A DNA stretch of 13,397 bases, from positions 1-13,397 of the forward strand of contig CALGOK010000128.1 of the NCBI GenBank assembly GCA_937961295.1, read 5' to 3'. Position numbers and translations under genes: made by a program. Positions 12,788 through 13,397 of this stretch are shown piece by piece. Below the pieces are notes generated by a model. It made no database searches, was not told the DNA's origin, and saw only the letters and a program-made list of their open reading frames with translations. This stretch comes from an uncultured Gemmatimonadota bacterium (GTDB lineage: Bacteria; Gemmatimonadota; Gemmatimonadetes; Gemmatimonadales; GWC2-71-9). Position 1 is the first letter of the stretch. Each line of letters opens with the position of its first letter.

Positions 12788-13340
12788 CGGCGCTCTGGAC
12801 CGACTCCCGGCGCCTGTTCGGGCCGAGTCTCTGGCTCGACGCGCCCGGGGCGGTGCTCGAGGTGCCATTGCCGGTGGAGGCGGGGAACCCGCAGTTGCGC
12901 GATCGCTGGCGCGACCGCGTCCGGGCTGCTGCCGAGGCGTTGGGATGGCCTGGGCCGACGCTCGCCGAGCGCCAGCATCGCACCGGCACCACGCTCGCCT
13001 TCACCGCCCCGCTCGATGCGCTGCTCACGGCCACCAGTGTCAACGAGTGGGCGCTGCTCGCCGCGGCCGACGACCTGGCCATTGCACACGAGCAGGACGC
13101 GGAAGAGGAGGAGCTGCCGCCGGTCGAGACGGCGCAGGCGATCGCGTGGCTGCGTGATCGCGCCGCGAGCGAGCGCGGCTCGGTTCCCGAGGAGGTCATT
13201 GCCAGCGTCCGGCCGGACGTCCCCATCGCCCTGGTCACCGGCTCGAACGGCAAGACGACCACCACCCGGCTGATCGCGGCAATGCTCCGCGCGGACGGCC
13301 ACGTGGCGGGCTACTGCTGCAGCGACGGCGTGTTCGTGGC
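12784..13340 (+). CDS. Mur-ligase-family protein adjoining cphA (3' truncated)
   Basis: At least 186 genuine codons. The first ~140 residues form an unfamiliar domain: TDSRRLFGPSLWLDAPGAVLEV, an Arg/Ala-rich helix, TGTTLAFTAPLDALLTATSVNEWAL and an acidic EQDAEEEEL segment. Then the Mur-ligase P-loop region begins: VPIALVTGSNGKTTTTRLIAAML (Lys157) and CCSDGVFVA, very like the P-loop region of CphA's Mur domain. The piece seen has no ATP-grasp domain, so it is not a second complete CphA. No ATG, GTG or TTG precedes the start of the domain; CTG at 12784 overlaps the cphA stop as CTGA and is the likely initiator. GTG 12853 is the next option and would remove the first motif. The function is unknown; its position argues for a cyanophycin role. 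Codons after 13340 come from adapter sequence. Confidence 0.8.
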
Positions 13341-13397
13341 AAATCGGAAGAGCGTCGTGGAGGGAAAGAGTGTAGATCTCGGTGGTCGCCGTGTCAT
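13341..13397. other. Illumina TruSeq adapter read-through at contig end (artefact)
   Basis: The final 57 bases align end to end with the reverse complement of the TruSeq universal adapter with three mismatches (13342, 13360, 13393). Diagnostic blocks ATCGGAAGAGCGTCGTG and TGTAGATCTCGGTGGTCGCC are intact. In the Mur-ligase frame it reads KSVVEGKSVDLGGRR, a tail seen in adapter-contaminated protein entries. The substitution at 13360 turns the adapter's in-frame TAG into GAG and keeps the frame open. Not biological sequence. Confidence 0.96.

Noticed and set aside
9920..12868. 982-codon open frame on the minus strand across cphA
   Set aside because: It is antisense to a gene with intact ATP-grasp and Mur motifs. 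The predicted protein is His/Arg/Asp-rich with no domain, as expected from GC-biased third positions.
13341..13397. Continuation of the Mur-ligase coding sequence
   Set aside because: The frame stays open, but the bases match Illumina adapter at 54 of 57 positions.

Overview
High-GC, gene-dense bacterial DNA with two divergent gene blocks. The gene set, the coding bias and a recurring TAGCTT promoter-like box directly in front of start codons suggest a Gemmatimonadota-type soil or environmental bacterium. That assignment is an inference from memory of such genomes, not proven by a marker gene. The right end is a contig end: the last ~57 bases are an almost exact copy of an Illumina TruSeq adapter, so the last gene is cut there and its final codons are artefact.

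Left block, minus strand (1-2850): an MscS-type mechanosensitive channel, then a protein with MgtE-type N and CBS domains but no membrane part, then a full MgtE magnesium channel that runs off the left edge. The three genes overlap or nearly touch and read as one osmotic/Mg2+ operon, with a recognisable promoter upstream of the channel gene.

Middle block, plus strand (2968-7873): a small conserved lipoprotein of unknown function; an sbtA-sbtB pair (Na+-dependent bicarbonate transporter family permease plus its PII-like regulator, overlapping by 8 nt); a REP-like palindrome; a lipoprotein-type penicillin-acylase-family Ntn hydrolase; a tract of ten heptamer repeats; and a second small lipoprotein.

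Right block, plus strand (7958-13340): a cyanophycin (multi-L-arginyl-poly-L-aspartate) storage cluster. Isoaspartyl dipeptidase (iadA), cyanophycinase (cphB), cyanophycin synthetase (cphA) and a Mur-ligase-like companion with an unfamiliar N-terminal domain follow each other. Synthesis (CphA) and full breakdown (CphB releases beta-Asp-Arg, IadA splits it to Asp and Arg) are encoded together. iadA and cphB are coupled through a GTGA overlap. cphA appears to have its own promoter-like box, which contains the cphB stop codon. The Mur-like gene seems to start at a CTG overlapping the cphA stop. No RNA genes, insertion sequences or CRISPR arrays were recognised, and no gene-free stretch exceeds 300 bases.
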